This document shows, one piece after another, positions 12,397-20,272 of a DNA stretch of 24,453 nt. Every line of letters begins with the position of its first letter. Position 1 is the first letter of the stretch. The notes under the pieces were generated by a model. It had not been told where the DNA came from. It saw only the letters and a list, made by a program, of their open reading frames with translations, and did no database searches. A program made the translations under genes and the position numbers. Source of the DNA: UBA5905 sp964609975 (GTDB lineage Bacteria > Bacillota > Clostridia > Oscillospirales > Acutalibacteraceae); NCBI GenBank assembly GCA_964609975.1, contig CAZSTR010000024.1, forward strand, positions 1 to 24,453. Direction: 5' to 3'.

Positions 12397-14007
12397 ATGT
12401 GGAGCCCACCCGATGAATTCGTCCGGCGGATATCCGCCCTGCCCGGTGACCTTTGGTCCGCCNNNNNNNNNNNNNNNNNNNNNNNNNNNNNNNNNNNNNN
12501 NNNNNNNNNNNNNNNNNNNNNNNNNNNNNNNNNNNNNNNNNNNNNNNNNNNNNNNNNNNNNNATCCGCTGAAAATGACACTGGAGCAGCTGGCGCACCCG
12601 GAGCGCTCTCTTGCGCTACCCGATGAATTCGTCCGGCGGATATCCGCCCTGCCCGGTGACCTTTGGTCCGCCTTTGAGGCCGCTTATCAACAGCCCTTGC
12701 GCCGGGGAGTGCGCCTGAATCCGCTGAAAATGACACTGGAGCAGCTGGCGCACCCGGAGCGCTCTCTTGCGCTGGCCCTTTCCCCCGCCCCCTTTTCTCC
12801 ACTAGCTTTTTATCTCGACGAAGCCCACAAGGTCGGCAGCGACCCCTTCCATCACGCGGGCGCTTATTATATGCAGGAGCCGTCGGCGACCTCGGCCGTG
12901 TCCGTTCTCGCGCCGAAGCCCGGCGAAAAGGTTCTTGACCTTTGCGCCGCCCCCGGCGGAAAATCCACCCAAATCGCCGCAGCAATGGAAAACCGGGGCC
13001 TGCTCTGGTGCAACGAATACACTCCCTCCCGTGTGCAACCGCTGATGCAAAATCTGGAGCGGTGCGGTGTGCGCCATGCGGTGGTTTCCAGTTGTGAAGC
13101 GGAACACCTTTGCACCGCGCTGGCCGGCTATTTCGACCGGGTTTTGGTGGACGCCCCCTGTTCAGGCGAGGGAATGTTCCGCAAGGAGCCGCAGGCGATG
13201 ACCGGCTGGAGCTTGGACAACATCCGCCTGTGCGCCCGGCGACAGGCGGACATTCTCGATGCCGCCGCGAAGGCCCTGCGCCCCGGCGGCCGGCTGGTCT
13301 ATTCCACCTGCACCTTCGCCCCGGAGGAAAACGAGCTGACTGTCGCCGCTTTTTTGGCGCGCCACCCGGAATTTTCTCTGGAGCCTATCTCAGCGGACTG
13401 GGGCTGTCCCGGCTTTCCAGGCGATGGGCTGACCGCCTTCGGCGTCTGCCCCGACGCCGCCGATTTGACCCTTTGCCGCCGTATTCTCCCCCATCAGGGC
13501 GGCGAAGGGCATTTCATCTCCTGCCTGCAAAAGGACACGGCCGCTCCCTGCGTATTTGCGACCGCCGACCAACCGCAAAAGCCGGACAAAAACCGGGACG
13601 CGGCGTTGGCGCTGTATCAGGACTGCTTCTGCGACACACCGGCCGGCGAGCCGGTCACGGTCGCCGACACTCTGCGACTGTTCCCCGCATCCCTGCCTCC
13701 GCTGGAGGGAGTGGGCGTGCGCTTGGCGGGCGTCGCCCTTGCCCGGCTGTGCAAAAATCGGCTGGAGCCATGCCACAGCATTTTCGCCGCCGCCAAGGGC
13801 GAAAATTGTCGCCGGATACTCTCCCTCTCCCCGGAGGAGCCTCGGTTGACTGCCTTTTTGCGGGGCGAAGAAATCCCCGTGGAGGGCGAAGCGGGCTTTA
13901 CCGCCGTGGCGGTGGACGGAATTCCGCTGGGCTTCGGAAAAAACAGCGGCGGCCGTCTCAAAAACCGCTACCCGAAGGGATTGCGCCTTGTTGGCGGCGG
14001 TTTCTGA
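12397..14007 (+). CDS. rsmF: RsmF-like rRNA m5C methyltransferase (NOL1/NOP2/Sun family), with internal duplication and gap
   Basis: The protein is a SAM-dependent RNA cytosine-C5 methyltransferase. It contains LDLCAAPGGKSTQIA (SAM binding), VDAPCSGEGMFRK (motif IV with a catalytic-site Cys) and LVYSTCTFAPEENE (motif VI with the second Cys), then a C-terminal RsmF-type RNA-binding region ending LPLGFGK..NRYPKGLRLVGGGF-like. E. coli RsmF makes m5C1407 in 16S rRNA; the site here is not proven. AAAGGAGG at 12383-12390 fixes the ATG at 12397. The N-terminal segment PDEFVRRISALPGDLW..ERSLAL appears twice: a 156-bp in-frame tandem duplication broken by a 100-N gap (12463-12562). Relatives need only one copy, so the extra 52 residues are real duplication or misassembly. 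The methyltransferase core is intact. Confidence 0.88.
   Translation: MWSPPDEFVRRISALPGDLWSAXXXXXXXXXXXXXXXXXXXXXXXXXXXXXXXXXXPLKMTLEQLAHPERSLALPDEFVRRISALPGDLWSAFEAAYQQPLRRGVRLNPLKMTLEQLAHPERSLALALSPAPFSPLAFYLDEAHKVGSDPFHHAGAYYMQEPSATSAVSVLAPKPGEKVLDLCAAPGGKSTQIAAAMENRGLLWCNEYTPSRVQPLMQNLERCGVRHAVVSSCEAEHLCTALAGYFDRVLVDAPCSGEGMFRKEPQAMTGWSLDNIRLCARRQADILDAAAKALRPGGRLVYSTCTFAPEENELTVAAFLARHPEFSLEPISADWGCPGFPGDGLTAFGVCPDAADLTLCRRILPHQGGEGHFISCLQKDTAAPCVFATADQPQKPDKNRDAALALYQDCFCDTPAGEPVTVADTLRLFPASLPPLEGVGVRLAGVALARLCKNRLEPCHSIFAAAKGENCRRILSLSPEEPRLTAFLRGEEIPVEGEAGFTAVAVDGIPLGFGKNSGGRLKNRYPKGLRLVGGGF
12408..12773 (+). repeat. 156-bp tandem duplication within rsmF
   Basis: Bases 12408-12462 are identical to 12618-12672, and 12563-12617 to 12719-12773. 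The second copy (12618-12773) is complete, 156 bp or 52 codons. The first copy lacks its middle, which is replaced by N. The junction of copy 1 to copy 2 at 12617/12618 is read continuously. Confidence 0.93.
12463..12562. other. Assembly gap of 100 N inside the rsmF duplication
   Basis: Exactly 100 N. If the duplication is a simple perfect tandem, the missing sequence should be 46 bases (or 46 plus multiples of 156), identical to 12673-12718. Confidence 0.96.
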
Positions 14008-14058
14008 CGGTTTTTCGCGAAAAAATCGCGGAATTTACACTTCATACACAATCCGCTC

Positions 14059-14087
14059 TTGCTTTTTTAGAAAAAATCGTTTACAAT
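14059..14087 (+). promoter_or_regulatory. Sigma-A promoter of pgk-tpiA-gpmI
   Basis: TTGCTT (14059-14064) and TACAAT (14082-14087) are 17 bases apart, with an AT-rich spacer, about 80 bases upstream of pgk. Confidence 0.83.
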
Positions 14088-14168
14088 CATCTGTGGCGTA
14101 TCGGACAAGCGGCCATCGCCGCAAAGCTGTCCGCTCAAAATAACATTTTTTGGAAAGGATGTTCAGTC

Positions 14169-15473
14169 ATGAGTTATCTCAACAAAAAGACCGTGGAGGA
14201 TTTGGAGGTTGCCGGAAAGCGCGTGCTGGTGCGGTGCGATTTCAATGTTCCCATGAAGGATGGAAAAATCACCAGCGACAAGCGCATCCTCGGCGCTCTG
14301 CCCACTATTCAGTATCTGTTGAACAACGGCGCGAAGGTCATTCTTTGCTCCCACATGGGCAAGCCCCACGCCATCTTCACCGAGGGCTTCGGCTTGAACA
14401 AGAAGGAGAAAAAGACCGTTGAAGCTCTGCCGGAGGCGGAGCGGGAAGCCGCGAAGGCGGATTATATCGCCAAGGCGCTGGCAAACGACGCCAAGAAATT
14501 CACCCTCAAGCCCGTGGCCGACCGGCTCAACGAACTGCTGGACGGCAAGGTTTCCTTCGCCACGGACATCGTCGGTGAGGATGCGCAGGCGAAAATCGCC
14601 GCCCTCAAAAACGGCGAAGCGGTGCTCATCGAAAATGTACGCTTCGACGCCCGCGAGACGAAAAATGACCCCGCCTTCGCGAAGGCTCTCGCCGATTTGG
14701 CGGAGCTGTATGTGAACGACGCATTCGGCACCGCTCACCGCGCTCATGCCTCCACCGCCGGCGTGGCCGACTATCTGCCCGCTGCCTGCGGCTATCTGAT
14801 CCAGAAGGAAATCAGCGTCATGGGCAAGGCCCTCGACGACCCGAAGCGTCCCTTCGTCGCCATCCTGGGCGGTGCCAAGGTTTCCGACAAAATCGGCGTC
14901 ATCAACAACCTTTTGGAAAAGGTGGACACCCTCATCATCGGCGGCGGCATGGCCTATACCTTCCTGAAGGCGCAGGGCTATAATGTGGGCACCTCCCTGT
15001 GCGAGCTGGACAAGGTGGAGGACGCCAAGGCGATGATGGCGAAGGCCAAGGAAAAGGGTGTCAACTTCATCCTGCCCGTGGACAACATCATCAGCCGAGA
15101 CTATGACGAGGCGGCTCCCTTCATGCGCATTTATTCCGATGCCATCCCGGACGGCTGGATGGGCATGGACATCGGCCCCACAACCCAGGAGCTGTTCTCC
15201 AAGTCTCTGGTGGGCGCCGGCACGGTTGTATGGAACGGCCCCATGGGCGTGTTTGAGTGGGAAAACTTCGCCAACGGCACTGTGGCTGTGGCCAAGGCTG
15301 TGGCGGACAGCGGCTCCATCTCCATCATCGGCGGTGGCGACTCAGCGGCGGCTGTAGAGAACCTGGGCTTTGCGGACAAGATGACCCATATTTCCACCGG
15401 CGGCGGCGCCTCTCTGGAATTTCTGGAGGGCAAGGAGCTGCCCGGCATCGCCCGCCTCAACGATAAAGACTGA
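14169..15473 (+). CDS. pgk: Phosphoglycerate kinase
   Basis: Pgk transfers phosphate from 1,3-bisphosphoglycerate to ADP in glycolysis. Family segments are clear: KRVLVRCDFNVPM (17-29), ENVRFDARE, DAFGTAHRAHAST, FVAILGGAKVSDKI, WNGPMGVFEWENF, and the nucleotide-binding GGGDSAAAV followed by STGGGASLEFLEGKELPG. With 434 residues it is about 40 longer than a typical 395-residue Pgk. The extra is a Lys/Glu/Ala-rich, probably helical insertion after SHMGKP (about residues 67-108). The ATG at 14169 has AAAGGA upstream; a much longer ORF open from 13110 overlaps rsmF in another frame and is not real 5' of this point. First gene of a glycolytic operon. Confidence 0.97.
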   Translation: MSYLNKKTVEDLEVAGKRVLVRCDFNVPMKDGKITSDKRILGALPTIQYLLNNGAKVILCSHMGKPHAIFTEGFGLNKKEKKTVEALPEAEREAAKADYIAKALANDAKKFTLKPVADRLNELLDGKVSFATDIVGEDAQAKIAALKNGEAVLIENVRFDARETKNDPAFAKALADLAELYVNDAFGTAHRAHASTAGVADYLPAACGYLIQKEISVMGKALDDPKRPFVAILGGAKVSDKIGVINNLLEKVDTLIIGGGMAYTFLKAQGYNVGTSLCELDKVEDAKAMMAKAKEKGVNFILPVDNIISRDYDEAAPFMRIYSDAIPDGWMGMDIGPTTQELFSKSLVGAGTVVWNGPMGVFEWENFANGTVAVAKAVADSGSISIIGGGDSAAAVENLGFADKMTHISTGGGASLEFLEGKELPGIARLNDKD

Positions 15474-15508
15474 GTCCGTCGGGACGATTTGGAAAGGATG
15501 GATAAATC

Positions 15509-16261
15509 ATGGGTAAATATGTAATCGCCGGAAACTGGAAAATGAACAAGACCCCCGCCGAGGCGAAGGCGCTCATCGAGGCCATCAAGCCTCTGGTGGC
15601 GGACGCCGCCTGCGATGTGGTCGTTGGCGTTCCCTTCGTGGATTTGCAGACCGCTCTTGAAGCCACCGCCGGCACGAACATCGGCGTGGCCGCCCAGAAC
15701 TGCTATTGGGAAAAGAGCGGCGCCTTCACCGGCGAAATCGCAGCGGATATGCTGCGGGAAATGGGCGTCGGCTATGTCATCCTCGGCCACAGCGAACGGC
15801 GCACCTTCTTCGGTGACACCGACGCCACCGTGGCGAAGCGGGTGCGGGGCGCTCTTGACGCCGGCCTGACCGTCATCCTGTGCGTGGGTGAATATCTGGA
15901 GCAGCGCGAGCTGGGCATCACCGGCGAGGTGGTTGCCATGCAGACGAAGATCGCCCTCAACGGCGTCTCCGAGGAGGAGCTGAGCCGGGTGATCATCGCC
16001 TATGAGCCTGTTTGGGCCATCGGCACCGGAAAAACCGCCACCGCCGAACAGGCCAACGAGGTTTGCGGCGAAATTCGCGCCGTGCTGGCCGGTCTCTATA
16101 ACGAGAAGGCCGCCGCGGGTGTCACCATCCAGTATGGCGGCTCCATGAACGCCGGCAACGCGGCCGAGCTGCTGGCCATGTCCGATGTGGACGGCGGACT
16201 CATCGGCGGTGCTTCCTTGAAGCCCAACGATTTCGCCACCATCGTCGCCGCCGCGAAATAA
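15509..16261 (+). CDS. tpiA: Triosephosphate isomerase
   Basis: TpiA interconverts dihydroxyacetone phosphate and glyceraldehyde 3-phosphate in the cytosol. The 250-residue protein has the full active site: AGNWKMN (Asn9, Lys11), LGHSERR with catalytic His94, AYEPVWAIGTGK with catalytic Glu166 and the flexible loop, and the phosphate-binding IQYGGSMN and LIGGASL. GGAAAGGATGG lies upstream of the ATG. It lies 35 bases after pgk with no terminator between, and a strong hairpin terminator follows, so pgk-tpiA is one transcription unit with gpmI partly or wholly beyond it. Confidence 0.98.
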   Translation: MGKYVIAGNWKMNKTPAEAKALIEAIKPLVADAACDVVVGVPFVDLQTALEATAGTNIGVAAQNCYWEKSGAFTGEIAADMLREMGVGYVILGHSERRTFFGDTDATVAKRVRGALDAGLTVILCVGEYLEQRELGITGEVVAMQTKIALNGVSEEELSRVIIAYEPVWAIGTGKTATAEQANEVCGEIRAVLAGLYNEKAAAGVTIQYGGSMNAGNAAELLAMSDVDGGLIGGASLKPNDFATIVAAAK

Positions 16262-16278
16262 CCGATTTTTTGTCACCG

Positions 16279-16315
16279 ACGCAGGGCGGGGCAGCCGCCC
16301 CGTCCTGCGTTTTTT
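16279..16315 (+). terminator. Terminator after tpiA
   Basis: A 14-bp stem with one G-T pair (16279-16292 with 16297-16310, 4-base loop) is followed by T6. It lies between tpiA and gpmI, so gpmI is expressed by readthrough or from an unseen promoter. Confidence 0.9.
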
Positions 16316-16342
16316 CTCCAACATGAAAGGATGAACTTAGAT

Positions 16343-17863
16343 ATGAAAAAGCCCTTGACTCTCATCATCATGGATGGCTTCGGCATCAACCCGAAGACCT
16401 ACGGAAACGCCATCAAGGCCACCGACACTCCCAACCTTTCCCGCCTGTTCGCAGAGAACCCCACCACCCAAATCGGAGCCTCCGGCATGGATGTGGGTCT
16501 GCCGGACGGCCAGATGGGCAACAGCGAGGTCGGCCACACCAATATCGGCGCCGGCCGCATCGTCTATCAAGAGTTGACCCGCATCACCAAATCCATTCAG
16601 GACGGCGACTTTTTCGAAAACGAGGCGCTGAACCACGCCATGACCGCCGCCAAAAAACCGGGCGCAGCTCTGCATTTGCTGGGTCTGCTCTCTGACGGCG
16701 GCGTGCACAGCCATTTCGACCATCTGGTCGGATTGCTGGAGATGGCGAAGCGCAACGGCGTGGAGCAGGTTTTTGTCCATGCGCTTATGGACGGCCGTGA
16801 TGTGCCCCCTACCTCCGGAAAGGATTTCGTGCAGAAGCTGGAGGCGGAGATGGCGCGCATCGGCGTCGGCAAAATCGCCTCTGTGATCGGCCGCTATTAC
16901 GGCATGGATCGGGACAACCGCTGGGATCGAGTGGAAAAAGCCTATGCAGCCATGGTGTATGGCGAGGGCGTCATCAACAGCGACCCGGTCGCCGCCATGG
17001 AGCAATCCTATGCGGCGGAGGTCACCGATGAATTCGTCATTCCGGTAGTTTGCGCCGGAAAAGAGGGTCTTATCAAGGCGGACGACGCGGTGGTGTTCTT
17101 CAACTTCCGCCCCGATCGCGCTCGCGAAATCACCCGCACTCTGGTCGATCCGGCCTTCGACGGCTTCGAGCGGCGCAACGGTCTTTTCCCGCTGACCTAT
17201 GTTTGCATGACCCAATACGACGCCACCATGCCCAAGGTGGAGGTAGCCTTCAAGCCCCAGGTGCTCACCAACACCCTCGGCGAATATCTCAGCCAGAACG
17301 GTCTCACCCAGCTGCGCATCGCCGAAACCGAGAAATATGCCCATGTCACCTTCTTCTTTAACGGCGGCGTTGAAAAGGAATATGACGGCGAGGAGCGGGC
17401 GCTGATCCTCTCTCCGAAGGTCGCGACCTATGACCTTCAGCCGGAGATGAGCGCGCCGAAGGTCTGCGACGAGGTGGTTTCCCGCATCCGCTCCAGCAAA
17501 TACGATGTGATTATCCTCAACTATGCTAACTGCGACATGGTCGGACACACCGGCGTTTTCGACGCCGCTGTGAAGGCCGTCGAAGCGGTGGACGCCTGCG
17601 TCGGACGCACGGTGGAGGCCACTCTGGATATGGGCGGCGTGGCGCTTATCACCGCCGACCACGGAAACGCTGATCAGATGTATGAACCGGACGGCTCCCC
17701 CTTCACCGCCCATACCACCAACCCTGTCCCCTTCTGCGTTGTAGGAAAGGATTGCACCCTCCGGGAGAGTGGCCGGCTGGCCGACATCGCCCCCACCATG
17801 CTGGAAATTCTCAATCTTCCCCAGCCGGCAGATATGACCGGCAGCTCCCTTATTGCGAAATAA
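16343..17863 (+). CDS. gpmI: 2,3-bisphosphoglycerate-independent phosphoglycerate mutase
   Basis: GpmI converts 3-phosphoglycerate to 2-phosphoglycerate using two Mn ions and a phosphoserine. The 506-residue protein is full length: LIIMDGFGIN (metal ligand Asp11), DGQMGNSEVGHTNIGAGR with catalytic Ser61, HALMDGRDVPP, RYYGMDRDNRWDR, FNFRPDRAREITR, NYANCDMVGHTG and ITADHGNADQM. The ATG at 16343 gives the standard MKKPLTLII start with AAAGGA about 11 bases upstream; the ATG at 16331 abuts that ribosome binding site and is rejected. It is the third glycolytic gene in the row but follows a terminator. Mn dependence makes it active in vegetative cells and pH-sensitive in developing spores in Bacillus (family knowledge). 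Confidence 0.97.
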   Translation: MKKPLTLIIMDGFGINPKTYGNAIKATDTPNLSRLFAENPTTQIGASGMDVGLPDGQMGNSEVGHTNIGAGRIVYQELTRITKSIQDGDFFENEALNHAMTAAKKPGAALHLLGLLSDGGVHSHFDHLVGLLEMAKRNGVEQVFVHALMDGRDVPPTSGKDFVQKLEAEMARIGVGKIASVIGRYYGMDRDNRWDRVEKAYAAMVYGEGVINSDPVAAMEQSYAAEVTDEFVIPVVCAGKEGLIKADDAVVFFNFRPDRAREITRTLVDPAFDGFERRNGLFPLTYVCMTQYDATMPKVEVAFKPQVLTNTLGEYLSQNGLTQLRIAETEKYAHVTFFFNGGVEKEYDGEERALILSPKVATYDLQPEMSAPKVCDEVVSRIRSSKYDVIILNYANCDMVGHTGVFDAAVKAVEAVDACVGRTVEATLDMGGVALITADHGNADQMYEPDGSPFTAHTTNPVPFCVVGKDCTLRESGRLADIAPTMLEILNLPQPADMTGSSLIAK

Positions 17864-17902
17864 CCGCTTTTTTCCGGTTTTCCCTTTTTGTCCGAAAAGT
17901 GT

Positions 17903-17942
17903 CGCCGCCGGTCGGATTTTCCCGCCGGCGGCGCTGTTTTTT
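17903..17942 (+). terminator. Terminator after gpmI
   Basis: CGCCGCCGG (17903-17911) pairs with CCGGCGGCG (17925-17933) around a 13-base loop, followed by GCTG and T6. Confidence 0.88.
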
Positions 17943-17960
17943 GTGTTTTTTCGAGAAAAA

Positions 17961-17978
17961 GGTTACAGCTTTGTAACC
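17961..17978. promoter_or_regulatory. Inverted repeat just upstream of the ligase promoter
   Basis: GGTTACA (17961-17967) and TGTAACC (17972-17978) form a perfect 7-bp inverted repeat ending 4 bases before the -35 box. This position suits an activator or repressor site. Confidence 0.5.
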
Positions 17979-17982
17979 TTTC

Positions 17983-18011
17983 TTGCTTTTTCCGGAAAAG
18001 TATGGTATTAT
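17983..18011 (+). promoter_or_regulatory. Sigma-A-like promoter of the O-antigen-ligase-like gene
   Basis: TTGCTT (17983-17988) and TATTAT (18006-18011) are 17 bases apart. Confidence 0.75.
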
Positions 18012-18037
18012 GTCCGTCGGTGAATAAAAATGTGTAA

Positions 18038-18054
18038 AGGAGGGGAGCGCAATC
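18038..18054 (+). promoter_or_regulatory. Strong ribosome binding site aimed at an ATC codon
   Basis: AGGAGG (18038-18043) is followed, 8 bases later, by ATC (18052-18054), in frame with the ligase gene. No ATG, GTG or TTG lies in this frame until 18103, which has no ribosome binding site. The frame is open and the translated stretch (IRLTKDAIDWQDPVSWA) reads like a natural N-terminus. Either ATC is the start codon or the base is an error for ATG. Confidence 0.55.
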
Positions 18055-18102
18055 CGACTCACTAAAGACGCCATTGATTGGCAAGACCCGGTCAGCTGGG
18101 CT

Positions 18103-19464
18103 ATGCTGCTGATTGCGGTCATTCCTCTGTTCCCGGAATATGTCAGCTTTTTCCTGGTGATTGCCGCCGGGATTTGCGCCCTCATCGGGCGACGCCGGGG
18201 AAGCACCTTTGCCCCCCTGCGGCTCGGCCTCATCAGCAAGCTGCTGATGCTCTATGTGGGCTATACACTTCTTTCGTCCCCGTTCGCAAAAAAGCCCGGC
18301 TCGACTCTGCTCATCGGCGGAATGTGGCTGTTTTTCCTGCTGTTGTTTTTCCTGCTGCGCAGTTTGCTGGCTTCACGCGAGCGCTTTGAGGCTATGGCGA
18401 TGCTGATCACCGTCAGCGCCGGGCTTGTGGGACTGATCGCCTGTCTGCAATATTATATCGGTGACTTTTTCGATTGCAACCCCATTCGTTTTTGGGCGTC
18501 GCTGGATCATTGGGTGTATGCGCGCTTTTCGGTGCAATACAGCGAGCTGCCCTATAATCTGCGCACCTGCTCCACCTTCTCCCACCCCAACATGGCCTCG
18601 GAATTTCTCACCATGTCAATTCCTGTCGGCGTGTTTTATTCCACCGGCCTGCCAGAAGGAAAGCACAAGCATTTCTCCCACGCCTGTCTAATAATGATGG
18701 TGGCGGGCGTTGTGTTCTCATTCTCCCGCGGCGGCTATGTGGCGCTGGCGGTACTGTTGGCGGCGCTGGCCTTCTTCAATCTGCGGGATAAGCTGTCCTC
18801 GATTGTGGTGTATGCCCTTTCCGGCGTTTTGCTTTTGCCCAGCCGCTCGGTGGAACGGATTTTGAGCATCCTTCCCGGCATCGCCACCAGCAACGAAATT
18901 CTGGACAGCTTCACCACCTCCGATGTGGAACAAACCTCTCAGGCGATTCAGGAAATCATCAGCAGCTCCGGCGCCGACATGGCCATCAATATTCGCTGGA
19001 AAATCTGGTTCGAATCCCTGCGGCTGTTTTGGGAGAAACCGCTTTTCGGCTATGGCGCCGGCACCTACACCACATGGGAGCTGTATAACGAGGCTGGGTA
19101 TGTTTCCTCGATTGTCCATGCCCACAATCTCCCCCTGCAGCTGATGCTGGAGGGCGGAATCATCTCGCTGGCTCTTATGCTGCTCATCGGCTTTTTCACG
19201 CTGAAAACCGGGCTGGAGCTGATGTGTCGGCCGCGCAACAAGCGCTCCTTCTGGCTGGGCTATGGGGTTCTCGGCTTCGCCGCCGCCCTGTGCGTGCAAG
19301 GAATGTTCGATTTCCCCCTTATGACCCCGAAGCTGGTTTGCTATTTTTTAGTGCTGTTGGCGCTGGTAGAACAGTCCGGCTTCCTGTATCAGCGCTGTTC
19401 GGTGCGCGATCGACTGGAAGCCCGTCGAGAAAAAAAAGCGCTTCTTGCCGAAAAATCCGCATAA
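18103..19464 (+). CDS. O-antigen ligase/polymerase-like (Wzy_C) membrane protein
   Basis: The 453 residues from the first ATG form about ten or more transmembrane helices with a large extracellular loop. The second half carries the Wzy_C signature (LFGYGAGTYTTWELYNEAG..VHAHNLPLQLMLEGGIISL, near residues 310-355, with His at about 337) and FSFSRGGYVALA. Such proteins join or polymerise lipid-linked sugars at the outer face of the membrane; in a Gram-positive the product could be a cell-wall or capsular glycan. True translation may begin 17 codons earlier at ATC 18052, where a strong ribosome binding site points. No glycosyltransferase genes lie nearby, so its substrate is unknown. Single-gene unit with its own promoter and terminator. 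Confidence 0.88.
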   Translation: MLLIAVIPLFPEYVSFFLVIAAGICALIGRRRGSTFAPLRLGLISKLLMLYVGYTLLSSPFAKKPGSTLLIGGMWLFFLLLFFLLRSLLASRERFEAMAMLITVSAGLVGLIACLQYYIGDFFDCNPIRFWASLDHWVYARFSVQYSELPYNLRTCSTFSHPNMASEFLTMSIPVGVFYSTGLPEGKHKHFSHACLIMMVAGVVFSFSRGGYVALAVLLAALAFFNLRDKLSSIVVYALSGVLLLPSRSVERILSILPGIATSNEILDSFTTSDVEQTSQAIQEIISSSGADMAINIRWKIWFESLRLFWEKPLFGYGAGTYTTWELYNEAGYVSSIVHAHNLPLQLMLEGGIISLALMLLIGFFTLKTGLELMCRPRNKRSFWLGYGVLGFAAALCVQGMFDFPLMTPKLVCYFLVLLALVEQSGFLYQRCSVRDRLEARREKKALLAEKSA

Positions 19465-19466
19465 CA

Positions 19467-19502
19467 AAAGTGCCTTTTCCTTCATGGAAAAGGCACTTTC
19501 TT
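19467..19502. terminator. Bidirectional terminator between ligase and HTH genes
   Basis: A perfect 14-bp stem (19467-19480 with 19486-19499, loop 19481-19485) lies between the two convergent genes, with short A/T runs at both sides, so it can serve both. Confidence 0.87.
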
Positions 19503-19524
19503 ATTACAGTCAACAACCGAACAA

Positions 19525-20160
19525 TCACAGAGTCGGCTTCTCAGGCTCGCTTATTCTCTTCATGGAAGAGGTGCGGCGCACCCGCGACCAAATCAGGATA
19601 ATACACTGGCCGGGGATGCCCAAAACGAACAATAGCCAATAATGAATATTGAACACGGCCAGCGACAAGTACACCGTCGCCAACAGCGACCACATCAGCA
19701 GAGAAATAATCAGAAAATTCCGATGGGGCGCAAACCAAATCGAATTGAACACCAGCCACACAATCATTGAACAGGGCACCGCATACACAAAGCATAGCCA
19801 ATGGCGCGTTGGGTTATGGAGAGAGGCGTCCAGCACCACAAACACCAGCGTCGCAATCAGCCACACCAGCAAAATGCTGATCCCGGTGATAAATCCGTGG
19901 TTTTTTGTTTTCTGCCGCGAAATCTGCTTTTCGACATATTTCGCCGCGTGCTCCTCCTCCACCAGAAAATCCAGCGACACCTGGAACAAATCGGCCACGG
20001 CCTTCAGCACCACCACATCCGGGATGGACTCTCCCCGTTCCCATTTGGAAACCGCCTTGTCGGAATAATTCAGTTTTTCAGCCAAATCCAGCTGGGTCAT
20101 CCCAGCCTCACGCCGCAACATGGAAATGTTCGCGGCGATCACATCCTTTAAGCTCTGCAT
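19525..20160 (-). CDS. XRE-family HTH regulator with C-terminal membrane domain
   Basis: The 211-residue protein has an N-terminal Xre/Cro helix-turn-helix (about 5-62: LKDVIAANISMLRREAGMTQ, then LAEKLNYSDKAVSKWERGESIPDV) and a linker rich in Glu and Lys. About four transmembrane segments follow (ITGISILLVWLIATLVFVVL; WLCFVYAVPCSMIVWLVF; FLIISLLMWSLLATVYLSL; WLLFVLGIPGQCIILIW). It is a membrane-tethered transcription factor type common in Clostridia; targets are unknown. The ATG at 20158-20160 is set by AAAGGAG seven bases upstream; the longer open frame starts inside the leader. A perfect palindrome sits at its predicted transcription start, suggesting self-regulation. Gene neighbours are unrelated. 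Confidence 0.9.
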   Translation of the reverse strand: MQSLKDVIAANISMLRREAGMTQLDLAEKLNYSDKAVSKWERGESIPDVVVLKAVADLFQVSLDFLVEEEHAAKYVEKQISRQKTKNHGFITGISILLVWLIATLVFVVLDASLHNPTRHWLCFVYAVPCSMIVWLVFNSIWFAPHRNFLIISLLMWSLLATVYLSLAVFNIHYWLLFVLGIPGQCIILIWSRVRRTSSMKRISEPEKPTL

Positions 20161-20253
20161 ACAGCTGCTCCTTTTGTCACACATCGAAGCCGACGCACAG
20201 ACACCCGACCTCGCATCCGTCGCCACCGAAATCGGCGCGGCGAACAGCTCTCA

Positions 20254-20265
20254 TTTCATATGAAA
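20254..20265. promoter_or_regulatory. 12-bp perfect palindrome at the HTH-gene transcription start
   Basis: TTTCATATGAAA lies about 8 bases downstream of the -10 box of the HTH gene, where a bound repressor would block initiation. It is a candidate operator for the HTH protein itself. Confidence 0.6.
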
Positions 20266-20272
20266 CACAAAC

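Noticed and set aside
14008..14058. CGCG..CGCG hairpin after rsmF as a terminator
   Set aside because: The stem is only 4 bp and lacks a T tract; too weak to call.
13110..14168. Very long plus-strand reading frame (from 13110) continuous with pgk, suggesting a 787-residue fusion protein
   Set aside because: Its first 350 codons are a shifted-frame shadow of rsmF with Arg/Gly/Pro-rich composition. pgk has its own promoter, ribosome binding site and standard start at 14169.
15131..16324. 397-codon open frame antisense to tpiA and the end of pgk
   Set aside because: Spans a terminator and two well-identified genes on the other strand; composition is that of a shadow.
16337..17713. 458-codon open frame antisense to gpmI
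   Set aside because: Antisense shadow of a highly conserved GC-rich gene; no ribosome binding site, no family resemblance.
18030..18065. 11-codon ORF (MCKGGERNPTH) overlapping the ligase ribosome binding site, as a leader peptide
   Set aside because: It has no ribosome binding site of its own and no attenuator-like hairpins follow; probably chance.
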